A DNA stretch of 64,000 nucleotides. Origin: Triops longicaudatus (lineage: Eukaryota; Arthropoda; Branchiopoda; Notostraca; Triopsidae). The stretch's first letter is position 1; each line of letters opens with the position of its first letter. Both the position numbers and the translations under genes were made by a program. Below the pieces are notes generated by a model, which made no database searches, had not been told where the DNA came from, and saw only the letters and a list, made by a program, of their open reading frames with translations. This document shows, piece after piece, positions 62,801 through 64,000 of the stretch. The stretch spans positions 79,998 to 143,997 of the forward strand of contig JAGQDJ010000138.1 of assembly GCA_022885665.1 (NCBI GenBank). Direction: 5' to 3'.

Positions 62801-63247
62801 ACTCCTGGTAGACGTGCGTACGCATAAAACATACGCACTCGTCGTAAGTCACTCGCTCCTTTTACGTTTTTACAGTAGAAAGGTAAGAGTACAGATTTAA
62901 AATCAGTTAGGTAACCGAGACGATGGGAACCTTGTGTAATGACAAAAAAGTATGGTAGGTTTAACCTCGCTAAAAGCGAAACCTGCAAGCAAGTGCAAAA
63001 AAAAAAAAATACAGCAGGTTAATTACCGCGTTAAGTGAAGCAGCGTAGCCTTACTCTGTAAAGAGCATTATATTTGCCAGCGAAAGACAAGTTCGATTAT
63101 GAGAAAAGAGGTTACTACGTTATTTCCCCCCATTTTGATAGATTTGATCTGAAGTGAAAATACGAAGCATTTTCAGTAATTAAAATTACCTTGATTTTCT
63201 CGAATGCGTAAAGAAATCTGATCCGCGTCTTCTTTGTCCGGATTCAT
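1429..63247 (-). CDS. Dys: Dystrophin/utrophin-family gene (whole locus, 3' end outside window)
   Basis: The product links cortical actin to the transmembrane dystroglycan complex at the cell membrane of muscle and neurons (family knowledge). In the sequence, forty minus-strand exons join in frame to 2837 codons. Residues ~20-128 and ~136-245 are the paired calponin-homology actin-binding domain (DVQKKTF, LNNVNTAIRIL, DGLAFNAIIHKWRPHLFDY, PDKKSI). Spectrin-type repeats start near residue 283. A 565-residue disordered block occupies 1373-1937, a Ser/Thr/Pro hinge lies around 2522-2584, and R20-R22-like repeats run to 2837. Thirty of the 40 introns are phase 0. WW, EF-hand and ZZ domains are absent because the gene runs off the left edge. 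Human dystrophin needs roughly 2700 residues to reach the same point, so without the disordered block this rod is about 450 residues (about four repeats) shorter. Utrophin and dystrophin are not separate genes in invertebrates, so Dys is the appropriate name. Exon boundaries are manual predictions. Confidence 0.93.
3468..3504. promoter_or_regulatory. GAGA-rich tract, candidate internal promoter element
   Basis: On the minus strand this reads as repeated GAGAG units (GAGAAGAGAGGGAGAAAGCA, then AGAGAGCGAGAGACAGGCG). It lies about 570-610 bp upstream of the ATG of exon 41. GAGA-factor tracts mark many arthropod promoters (established knowledge). No clear TATA box was found; use as a promoter is inference. 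Confidence 0.35.
9127..9181. repeat. A-rich low-complexity tract
   Basis: Mixed AAAAT/AAAT units; similar short (AAAT)n tracts occur at 8818-8833 and 24826-24847. Confidence 0.85.
14296..14482 (-). CDS. Dys: Dys exon 40 (R21 end, R22 start)
   Basis: 63 codons. RGKSLNSALVSLHNLDRCMD then KFQVWMSDTETVLESLEME aligns with human LEKFLAWLTEAETTANVLQD. It ends LLRQLQ, exactly before the vertebrate DLQGEIEAHTDVY segment, which I could not find to the left in this window. Acceptor ATTTGCAG|GGTTA (phase 2); donor CAA|GTAAGA (phase 0). Confidence 0.94.
14581..14750. promoter_or_regulatory. Cluster of CTCF-like GCYACCTAGYGGCAG motifs in intron 39
   Basis: Three same-orientation copies start at 14581 (TGCCACCTAGTGAT), 14616 (CGCTACCTAGCGGCAG) and 14658 (TGCCACCTAGCGGCAG). 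A weaker one (TGCCACTTACTGGC) starts at 14734. The reverse complement contains TAGGTGGCA, close to the arthropod CTCF core AGGTGGCGC. It could instead be a dispersed repeat. Confidence 0.4.
14949..15103 (-). CDS. Dys: Dys exon 39 (R21)
   Basis: 51 codons plus two bases. SLTSESQQIQRQLESLNQFR and MSRVNRAMDALRSRSATLQS fill the place of human R21 helices B and C. Acceptor GTGTTTTAG|TCCTT; donor TCTGG|GTAAGT (phase 2). There is no Met-initiated minus-strand ORF, so it is easy to miss. Confidence 0.9.
17990..18028. repeat. GCTAGC-rich near-palindrome
   Basis: CTTCGCTACGCTAGCTTGCT followed by AGCGCTCGCTAGCTTCGG contains three GCTAGC hexamers and folds on itself. A related GCTAGCAAGCTACCGTA occurs near 28905 in reverse sense, so the two may belong to one repeat family. 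Confidence 0.4.
18370..19110. repeat. Possible relic of a dispersed repeat (CGCGAATA-type motifs)
   Basis: Unusual CG-rich islets, TTATTCGCGGGAGATAGG near 18380 and CCGCGAATATGGGACCCGCG near 19068 followed by AAGCGTTGACTGTACAATG, stand out from AT-rich intron sequence. The two are roughly inverted with respect to each other. Such motifs are common in arthropod MITEs; no clear ends were found. Confidence 0.3.
19779..19990 (-). CDS. Dys: Dys exon 38 (R20 end, R21 start)
   Basis: 71 codons with the junction base. VTKLREHWEETAAAVTSRRA and LEALLSDSQRFESKRQEVEQ match human IQNQWDEVQEHLQNRRQQLNEMLKDSTQW. It ends SADILESQQRDHK. Acceptor TCGGCTAG|TAACC (phase 1); donor AAG|GTAAAA. The plus-strand frame over it is also open, an antisense shadow. 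Confidence 0.95.
22079..22331. repeat. 87-bp inverted repeat with a 28-bp direct repeat of its flank
   Basis: Left arm 22079-22165 and right arm 22207-22293 are reverse complements with 6 mismatches and no gap over 87 bp, separated by a 41-bp loop. A 28-bp sequence (ATACTGACAATATGAGGAAG...) occurs at 22182-22209, in the loop and start of the right arm, and again at 22304-22331. If transcribed, either strand would fold into a long hairpin. It could be a recent inverted duplication, a MITE-like foldback or a hairpin-RNA source. Confidence 0.85.
30322..30335. repeat. 14-base C homopolymer in intron 37
   Basis: An uninterrupted run of 14 C followed by TCTAGAAAAAAA. Rare in this AT-rich window and a likely place for assembly or length errors. 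Confidence 0.9.
31188..31293 (-). CDS. Dys: Dys exon 37 (R20 helix B)
   Basis: 35 codons plus one base. SVLHELEQKKPQLDELVQTA aligns with human ATMQDLEQRRPQLEELITAA. Acceptor TTTCGCAG|AGTGT; donor AAAG|GTAAGA (phase 1). It is isolated between a 3.4-kb and an 11.2-kb intron. Confidence 0.96.
31294..34696. other. Intron 36 (3.4 kb)
   Basis: Non-coding. Contains GCCATCTACC and CGCCAAGTGGCG within 31710-31747 and GCGGTGGCGCTA at about 32750, further CTCF-like motifs. Nothing else recognised. Confidence 0.6.
34697..34795 (-). CDS. Dys: Dys exon 36 (R20 helix A)
   Basis: 33 codons. IRDWLTLLETMLKQQVAVVG and DEEDILQLLEKQK align with human LTDWLSLLDQVIKSQRVMVG and DLEDINEMIIKQK. Acceptor TTTTTTAG|ATTCG, donor AAA|GTAAGA, phase 0. 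Confidence 0.95.
34796..35733. other. Intron 35 (0.9 kb)
   Basis: A plus-strand open frame of 140 codons (34994-35416) has no recognisable motif. Nothing else seen. Confidence 0.6.
35734..35921 (-). CDS. Dys: Dys exon 35 (Ser/Thr/Pro hinge, hinge 3 equivalent)
   Basis: 63 codons. LEGLEQTLSSFQTLSPSPLT, then a run of SP/TP dipeptides (PTPSPSLSR, PSTPTTPNS) and a helix into exon 36. Position and composition match vertebrate hinge 3, between R19 and R20. Acceptor TGGTGCAG|GCTTG (phase 1); donor CAG|GTAACG (phase 0). Confidence 0.92.
36145..36313 (-). CDS. Dys: Dys exon 34 (rod end before hinge)
   Basis: 56 codons plus one base. VNKNDKIQEVVSKYSKLESG, then VKIDYLQKQKTVVVKLTATS, leading into the hinge. 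It carries no Trp and is weakly similar to vertebrate R19. Acceptor TTTTCAG|GTGAA; donor TTGC|GTAAGT (phase 1). Confidence 0.87.
36529..36738 (-). CDS. Dys: Dys exon 33 (rod)
   Basis: 70 codons of helical sequence: NYEEELADNKQRLRKIRDTK, LLLHKLEQVEWALAGRREAI, LEDLDKFIKLLDSAMEDTS. Acceptor TGATGTTAG|AACTA; donor AGC|GTAAGA; phase 0. Confidence 0.91.
36739..37684. other. Intron 32 (0.9 kb)
   Basis: AT-rich, nothing recognised. Confidence 0.6.
37685..37829 (-). CDS. Dys: Dys exon 32 (rod, R19 start)
   Basis: 49 codons. LSKAEIAEILGLHSWLTRVQ is a repeat start with conserved Trp, ending HALHVQLNAVK. The acceptor TTTTTTCAG|TACC uses a (TTA)n plus T-run as its polypyrimidine tract. Enters phase 2, leaves phase 0 at AAA|GTAATA. 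Confidence 0.9.
37831..37860. repeat. A-run plus (TAA)n microsatellite at the exon 32 acceptor
   Basis: On the minus strand this is a TTA repeat running into a T-run ending CAG, and so forms the polypyrimidine tract of the exon 32 acceptor. Length changes here could affect splicing. Confidence 0.8.
38131..38274 (-). CDS. Dys: Dys exon 31 (rod, R18)
   Basis: 48 codons plus two bases. LLREKMESLNKRWKVLNNLV aligns with human LQEKLGSLNLRWQEVCKQL. Acceptor TGCGTACAG|ATTGA, donor GAAAG|GTAAAA, phase 2 both sides. Confidence 0.93.
38381..38557 (-). CDS. Dys: Dys exon 30 (rod, R17-R18)
   Basis: 59 codons plus two bases. ASEKWRQVHHDLKTMDDWLL aligns with human SVEKWRRFHYDIKIFNQWLT. Acceptor GCTGTTAG|ATCCA (phase 2); donor AAAAC|GTAAAC (phase 2). 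Confidence 0.93.
38627..38781 (-). CDS. Dys: Dys exon 29 (rod, R17-equivalent)
   Basis: 51 codons plus two bases. SIKAALKSVREGMDLLEHDK and RVWEKLHEEWNLLQKNFGEK match the R17 position of human dystrophin (IKDSLQQSSGRIDIIHSKK; LDFQWEKVNKMY). Acceptor TTTCTTAG|TCGAT; donor CAGAG|GTAAGA; phase 2 exit. Confidence 0.92.
39143..39186. repeat. 22-bp tandem duplication in intron 28
   Basis: Two exact consecutive copies of a 22-bp unit (TAATAATTAAGAAATATTGC plus TG). Confidence 0.9.
39264..39575 (-). CDS. Dys: Dys exon 28 (rod, human R16/R17-equivalent start)
   Basis: 104 codons. ANINLQWQRIEKQFQSYQSR ends one repeat; DWVTRINKLREAVSSCARQL starts the next. SPPLCLKDFEQLSNQEETLK aligns with human APDLCAKDFEDLFKQEESLK, which fixes the register at vertebrate R16-R17. 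Acceptor TTTTTGCAG|GCACT; donor AAA|GTGAGA; phase 0. The vertebrate R16-R17 pair anchors nNOS; I cannot tell from sequence whether that holds here. Confidence 0.94.
39576..41021. other. Intron 27 (1.4 kb)
   Basis: AT-rich. A CCGGGTTCGAGTC motif on the minus strand near 40600 resembles a tRNA T-loop, but no tRNA fold surrounds it. Confidence 0.6.
41022..41156 (-). CDS. Dys: Dys exon 27 (rod)
   Basis: 45 codons. ARKLRASQQEALLQNCVQQT then EELTQWMTQVASALESG, a helix A with conserved Trp. Acceptor TGGCTTTAG|GCGAG; donor TCG|GTAATA; phase 0. Confidence 0.92.
42894..42923. repeat. Short perfect hairpin in intron 26
   Basis: CATGTGTGGA and TCCACACATG form a perfect 10-bp stem around a 10-base loop. 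Confidence 0.6.
43252..43501. mobile_element. MITE-like element with imperfect terminal inverted repeats and TA flanks
   Basis: A ~246-bp unit (43254-43499) starts CACTGTTAAAAATT and ends TTTTTTTATAGTG, flanked on both sides by TA. Inner arms also pair: CCCATCCTGGGTCC near the left end matches the reverse complement of GGACCCAGGATAGG near the right. No ORF. A TA target duplication would fit the Tc1/mariner-type superfamily, but the family is not identified. Confidence 0.65.
45497..45667 (-). CDS. Dys: Dys exon 26 (rod)
   Basis: 57 codons. DWELGMACLEPDVASLISKG, then TTGRLRAAWAHLKAEGE with a helix C Trp. Acceptor CAATTTTAG|GATTG; donor GAA|GTAAGT; phase 0. Confidence 0.9.
46080..46214 (-). CDS. 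Dys: Dys exon 25 (rod resumes)
   Basis: 45 codons. VSAFETEVAEMLARIEQVKQ is a coiled helix. Acceptor GCTTGACAG|CAAGA; donor GAG|GTACTG; phase 0. It contains no Met-initiated ORF of any length, so automatic ORF calls would miss it. Confidence 0.87.
46215..47020. other. Intron 24 (0.8 kb)
   Basis: AT-rich, nothing recognised. Confidence 0.6.
47021..48715 (-). CDS. Dys: Dys exon 24 (giant 565-codon disordered exon in mid-rod)
   Basis: A 1695-nt exon open throughout, from acceptor TTGCTTAG|GCTGC to donor CAA|GTACAG, phase 0 both sides. The first residues are AAAEFRQSLTAEEVTPNGGE, so coding starts well before the first Met (48580), followed by an acidic run (EDEEDDAGQEEEE). The body is rich in Ser, Glu, Asp, Pro and Thr, with runs such as SSSSDSSST and EEEEEV and several possible CK2-type S-x-x-E sites. 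There is no spectrin Trp/heptad pattern and almost no Cys (four). GC content is higher than the introns around it. It ends EASLSPSESSSDSDAEEQ. Because 565 codons are symmetric in phase 0, it can be skipped without changing frame. I recognise no domain in it. Confidence 0.87.
48716..51080. other. Intron 23 (2.4 kb)
   Basis: Precedes the giant exon 24. Nothing recognised. Confidence 0.6.
51081..51263 (-). CDS. Dys: Dys exon 23 (rod, last exon before the disordered block)
   Basis: 61 codons. QCMAQLDKYRLHQNMVEEAY, then VEDTKARWSNIELRLEQRLQ as a repeat-end helix with conserved Trp. Acceptor CCAAAAAAG|CAATG, donor AAG|GTAACC, phase 0. Intron 23 after it is 2.4 kb. Confidence 0.9.
51418..51591 (-). 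CDS. Dys: Dys exon 22 (rod)
   Basis: 58 codons. LGSQVTSARETLERALQLSN closes a repeat; MNVLHDWMATLEMEIDRRET opens the next. Acceptor TTTTTGTAAG|TTGGG; donor GAG|GTAACG; phase 0. Confidence 0.91.
52011..52154 (-). CDS. Dys: Dys exon 21 (rod)
   Basis: 48 codons. RFYENLSDMKGDLEALIKEG then LSAQLDSVKALYNE. Acceptor CATTCTAG|CGCTT; donor GAG|GTAAAC; phase 0. Confidence 0.9.
52281..52460 (-). CDS. Dys: Dys exon 20 (rod)
   Basis: 60 codons, NYFTEVKQKVMLFQQSTSEN then LMRDLEQGMCFIELASDDTD. It lacks a Trp at the usual helix A position, so it is a diverged repeat. Acceptor TTGTTGCAG|AACTA; donor CTG|GTGAGT; phase 0. Confidence 0.9.
52920..53048 (-). CDS. Dys: Dys exon 19 (rod)
   Basis: 43 codons of charged helix (SALEELRQLEESYRREGREE; LHEQLELIN). 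Acceptor TATATAG|AAATT; donor AAC|GTGAGA; phase 0. Confidence 0.9.
53210..53371 (-). CDS. Dys: Dys exon 18 (rod)
   Basis: 54 codons, AAERTVWLEKTVRGAQQVEQ at a repeat start, ending NDLPEASQ. Acceptor ATTTAAAG|GCTGC; donor CAA|GTATGA; phase 0. Confidence 0.9.
53651..53803 (-). CDS. Dys: Dys exon 17 (rod)
   Basis: 51 codons. Basic and hydrophobic helix VARLERLRFLVERLRACRV, then SLISQRWTMLDQQ with the conserved Trp. Acceptor GTCAAAAG|GATTT; donor CAA|GTACAT. Other frames are also open here, but only this one keeps phase 0 and heptad spacing. Confidence 0.88.
53996..54249 (-). CDS. Dys: Dys exon 16 (rod, two repeat halves)
   Basis: 85 codons. LTGLKEHWERTAARLGEKHK closes one repeat; FLLGQERDWLDKLERKLKKP opens the next. 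Ends in an acidic stretch DAEDLSEELD. Acceptor GAAACAG|GTTCG (phase 1); donor GAT|GTAAAT (phase 0). Confidence 0.93.
54343..54520 (-). CDS. Dys: Dys exon 15 (rod)
   Basis: 59 codons plus one base. INAFHSWLQSLEAELEIPEE is a helix A start with conserved Trp. It ends at YDRLFQD, phase 1, before donor GATT|GTAAGT. Acceptor TCTCTTAG|GTCTT. Confidence 0.92.
54521..55279. other. Intron 14 (0.8 kb)
   Basis: AT-rich, nothing recognised. The other introns between exons 2 and 23 are 64-564 bp and also carry nothing recognisable. Confidence 0.6.
55280..55486 (-). CDS. Dys: Dys exon 14 (rod)
   Basis: 69 codons. HLEDVSETWAQLEAKFEPEL and VRELNERWTRVILAAEAKNQ carry the paired Trp pattern of spectrin helices B and C. 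Acceptor TATGTAG|GCTTT; donor AAA|GTATGT; phase 0. Confidence 0.92.
55624..55899 (-). CDS. Dys: Dys exon 13 (rod, start of the next repeat)
   Basis: 92 codons. EALTVLENQQ and ILHEVEELRNKLSEQEARIE end one repeat; MLGLDKWLAEVEVFIG opens the next with the typical conserved Trp. Acceptor CTTTACAG|GAAGC; donor AAC|GTAAGA; phase 0. Confidence 0.92.
56160..56375 (-). CDS. Dys: Dys exon 12 (diverged rod segment)
   Basis: 72 codons, from LAKCGLNWKDN to NQQMLTQTK. The segment KCGLNWKDN fits the end of R3 (human ARCWDNLVQKLEK) and the rest is diverged, occupying the place of vertebrate hinge 2. Acceptor TTTTCAAAG|TTAGC; donor AAA|GTAAAT. Frame and phase 0 force this acceptor, since the AG four bases later breaks the frame. 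Confidence 0.85.
56459..56677 (-). CDS. Dys: Dys exon 11 (spectrin repeat, R3 region)
   Basis: 73 codons of mostly helical, Gln/Leu/Glu-rich sequence (ILEGELIPYQNRL; VQYLMQEAEALQDRLEALTE) interrupted by a Ser/Asn loop (NQNTSNPSSSG). Acceptor AAATCCAG|ATCTT, donor CGA|GTAAGC, phase 0. Confidence 0.88.
56934..57172 (-). CDS. Dys: Dys exon 10 (end of R2, start of R3)
   Basis: 80 codons. MEDQLSALGERWSHLIQWAE is the third helix of R2 (human LEEQLKVLGDRWANICRWTE), then LSAFRTWLLSQEHAL opens R3. Acceptor TTCTTTTAG|ATTAC in phase 1; donor CAG|GTGCGA. Confidence 0.94.
57737..58154 (-). CDS. Dys: Dys exon 9 (end of R1, start of R2)
   Basis: 139 codons plus one base, the longest ordinary exon. It includes LELTAHQNSVGEVLQEGSRL, KLLNSRWEGLRVKAMDRQ and NLVVVVDETSE, closely following human R1-R2 (DLTAHQGRVGNILQLGSKL; LLNSRWECLRV; MVVVVDESS). 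The first 139-residue stretch corresponds to two or three fused vertebrate exons. Acceptor TTTGATAG|GAGTT; donor ACAA|GTAAAT (phase 1). Confidence 0.95.
58638..58805 (-). CDS. Dys: Dys exon 8 (start of spectrin repeat 1)
   Basis: 56 codons. SYQSLLEEVLVWLLAADDKL and LDVIKEQFHAHE align with human R1 (RYQTALEEVLSWLLSAEDTL; VVKDQFHTHE). Acceptor CCTATAG|GCCCG in context TTTATAG; donor GAA|GTAAGT; phase 0. Confidence 0.94.
58995..59137 (-). CDS. Dys: Dys exon 7 (end of CH2 and hinge 1)
   Basis: Starts in phase 1 to give DVNTAMPDKKSIMLYVMCLF, the last helix of CH2, then QTLPHSNIVMEDLDV and a short hinge-like stretch ending VVETK. Human hinge 1 is much longer and richer in Pro/Ser. Acceptor TTATTAG|ACGTG; donor AAG|GTAAGG. 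Confidence 0.94.
59660..59858 (-). CDS. Dys: Dys exon 6 (core of CH2), followed by a GC donor
   Basis: 66 codons plus one base. Contains DIVNFTSSWTDGLAFNAIIH, KWRPHLFDY and QIERLLDPE, all diagnostic of the CH2 domain. The end must be GAA-G so that the next exon supplies AC for the conserved Asp of LLDPED. The bases after it are GCATGA, so this looks like a GC-AG intron; no in-frame GT donor lies nearby. Acceptor is a good TTTTTTTGTAG|GACTA. Confidence 0.93.
59999..60088 (-). CDS. Dys: Dys exon 5 (CH1-CH2 linker and start of CH2)
   Basis: 30 codons, VTDVMKDVMQ then TNMEKTLLAWCRQSTK. This matches the dystrophin linker (VMKNIM) and CH2 start (EKILLSWVRQST). Acceptor TTGTAG|GTGAC; donor AAA|GTAAAC; phase 0 both sides. 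Confidence 0.95.
60204..60296 (-). CDS. Dys: Dys exon 4 (end of CH1)
   Basis: 31 codons, VKLVNISNDDIVDGN through GLVWSIILHWQ, the very conserved C-terminal helix of CH1. Acceptor CGTAG|GTAAAG; donor CAG|GTAATT. Without this exon the preceding reading frame stops soon after the donor. Confidence 0.95.
60375..60545 (-). CDS. Dys: Dys exon 3 (core of CH1)
   Basis: 57 codons. Contains LFYDLRDGTRLLVLLGVLTG and RVHHLNNVNTAIRIL, matching the CH1 core of dystrophin (LFSDLQDGRRLLDLLEGLTG; HALNNVNKALRVL). Acceptor TTGTAG|GCCAG; donor AAT|GTACTT; phase 0 on both sides. Confidence 0.95.
60610..60671 (-). CDS. Dys: Dys exon 2 (start of first calponin-homology domain)
   Basis: Encodes EREDVQKKTFGKWINSQLAK, the hallmark opening of the dystrophin/utrophin actin-binding domain (first actin-binding segment). 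Acceptor CCTTTAG|ACGAA; donor AAA|GTACC. Enters phase 1, leaves phase 0. Confidence 0.92.
61620..61670. repeat. Two 22-bp direct repeats in intron 1
   Basis: The unit TTCGCGGAGCAGACCTACTA plus CG occurs at 61620-61641 and again at 61649-61670. It is GC-richer than the surrounding intron. Confidence 0.9.
61857..61874. repeat. 18-base A homopolymer in intron 1
   Basis: Uninterrupted A run in intron 1. It is not preceded by a recognisable retroposed gene. Confidence 0.9.
63190..63247 (-). CDS. Dys: Dys exon 1 (start codon, short unique N-terminus)
   Basis: Encodes 19 residues beginning MNPDKEDADQ and one extra base (phase 1), then donor CAAG|GTAATT. The ATG at 63247-63245 has A at -3, and the first in-frame stop upstream (TAA) lies 27 bases or so before it. 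The first base of codon 20 joins exon 2 to give Asp in front of the conserved EREDVQKKTF. A CTTAG six bases before the ATG could be an acceptor, so a non-coding 5' exon further right is possible. First exons of dystrophins are isoform-specific, so other N-termini may exist. Confidence 0.75.
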
Positions 63248-64000
63248 TGTTCTAAGCTCCAAGATAACCCGTGATTATTTATAAATTATTTCCATATTGC
63301 CCCACACTGGGACGGTGGTTTATCACAAAACATTGTTCACCAGAAAAAGCTAAGGCTTTGTTTTCCCACTTCTGCTAGTAAACTACTCTTGTTTCTTCGC
63401 ACCTTTCTTTTTCTCTCCCTTGTCACCTAAAAAGGTCTATAAAAAACGGTGTCACGGATGCGTAACTGCATGTCTGGAAGAGAACTGGCTTTGCTTTCTC
63501 GTTGTTTGAACTCAAACCTTTTCTCAAAGTCCGCTGGCGTGAAGCGTGTCTCCCACCCACCGAGCTTAATGCTACTACGGTTTATAAGAGCTCCAAATGC
63601 CGCACGCGAGAATGACAAGAGTCATCCTTGAGTTACGCGTTAGCGAGGATTTTGAGGGGGAGCTGCATCATGACGTTGACCGGAAATTAGACATTTTAAT
63701 TACGACAAGGACCCGGTCACTTCACCGATGATAAAAGACAAAATTCCACTGGTTGGTGGTCTCCAAGGTCAAATTGTTCCTGCGACTTTTTTAAAGATTC
63801 TTTTTATATCTCGAGTTAAACCAATCGAGAAAGTTTTCCTATCGTGAAAGCGAAACAGTTGTCTTGTTTCCAAGTCTGATGTGGACAAACAAGCGGAAAT
63901 GTGGAAGAATGGCAAGCCAGTCGCGAATTTGGCCCGACTCCGCATTTCCCTACTAACTAGATACGGCTAAATATTTAAATCAGTACTCCATTAGGGTATA
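63248..64000 (-). promoter_or_regulatory. 5' flank / 5' UTR of the full-length Dys transcript
   Basis: Immediate upstream sequence of the start codon. A TTTATAAATAA lies only about 30 bp before the ATG, too close to serve easily as the TATA box of this start, so transcription probably begins further right or through a 5' non-coding exon (CTTAG just before AACAATG). A 63-codon minus-strand open frame at 63427-63618 shows no recognisable motif. Confidence 0.4.

Larger units (their letters stand above)
60672..63189. other. Intron 1 (2.5 kb)
   Basis: Holds the paired 22-bp direct repeats (61620-61670) and an A18 run. Long first introns often carry enhancers; no specific element was recognised. 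Confidence 0.6.

Overview
The window is metazoan nuclear DNA. It is dominated by one protein-coding gene on the minus strand: the 5' (N-terminal) two thirds to three quarters of a dystrophin/utrophin-family gene, called Dys here. Coding starts at 63247 and runs leftwards. I could place 40 consecutive exons by hand (63247 down to 14296). Their splice sites and reading frame agree at every junction, giving 8511 nt or 2837 codons with no frame break. A further large exon (1429-2895) ends at a good donor, so the gene continues past the left edge. The WW, EF-hand, ZZ and coiled-coil C-terminus is not in the window. The gene is clearly invertebrate: the sequence is diverged from vertebrates, introns are mostly 60 bp to 1.5 kb, and the DNA is AT-rich. 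Arthropod (perhaps a non-fly arthropod such as a crustacean) is my best guess, but the sequence does not prove it.

Layout from right to left. 63248-64000 is the 5' flank/5' UTR. Exon 1 encodes the start Met. Exons 2-7 (60671-58995) encode the two calponin-homology domains of the actin-binding region. Exons 8-23 (58805-51081) encode the first part of the spectrin-repeat rod. Exon 24 (48715-47021, 1695 nt) is a giant exon for 565 residues of Ser/Glu/Pro-rich, apparently disordered sequence in the middle of the rod. Exons 25-34 (46214-36145) resume spectrin-like helices and include the region aligning with human R16-R19. Exon 35 is a Ser/Thr/Pro hinge corresponding to hinge 3. Exons 36-40 (34795-14296) align with human R20-R22. 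Between them lie large introns (4-11 kb) that carry no recognisable second gene. At the left end is a second giant exon of low-complexity, Pro/Ser/Arg-rich sequence. It has an in-frame stop just before its ATG and a GAGA-rich tract upstream, which suggests the first exon of a shorter isoform made from an internal promoter.

Non-coding content: an almost perfect 87-bp inverted repeat with a direct repeat of its flank (22079-22331), a small TA-flanked MITE-like element (43252-43501), short tandem duplications, a cluster of CTCF-like GCYACCTAGYGGCAG motifs in intron 39, several homopolymer and microsatellite tracts, and a probable GC-AG intron. No RNA genes, CRISPR arrays or intact transposon ORFs were recognised. 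All exon boundaries are predictions from reading the sequence; no transcript evidence was available.
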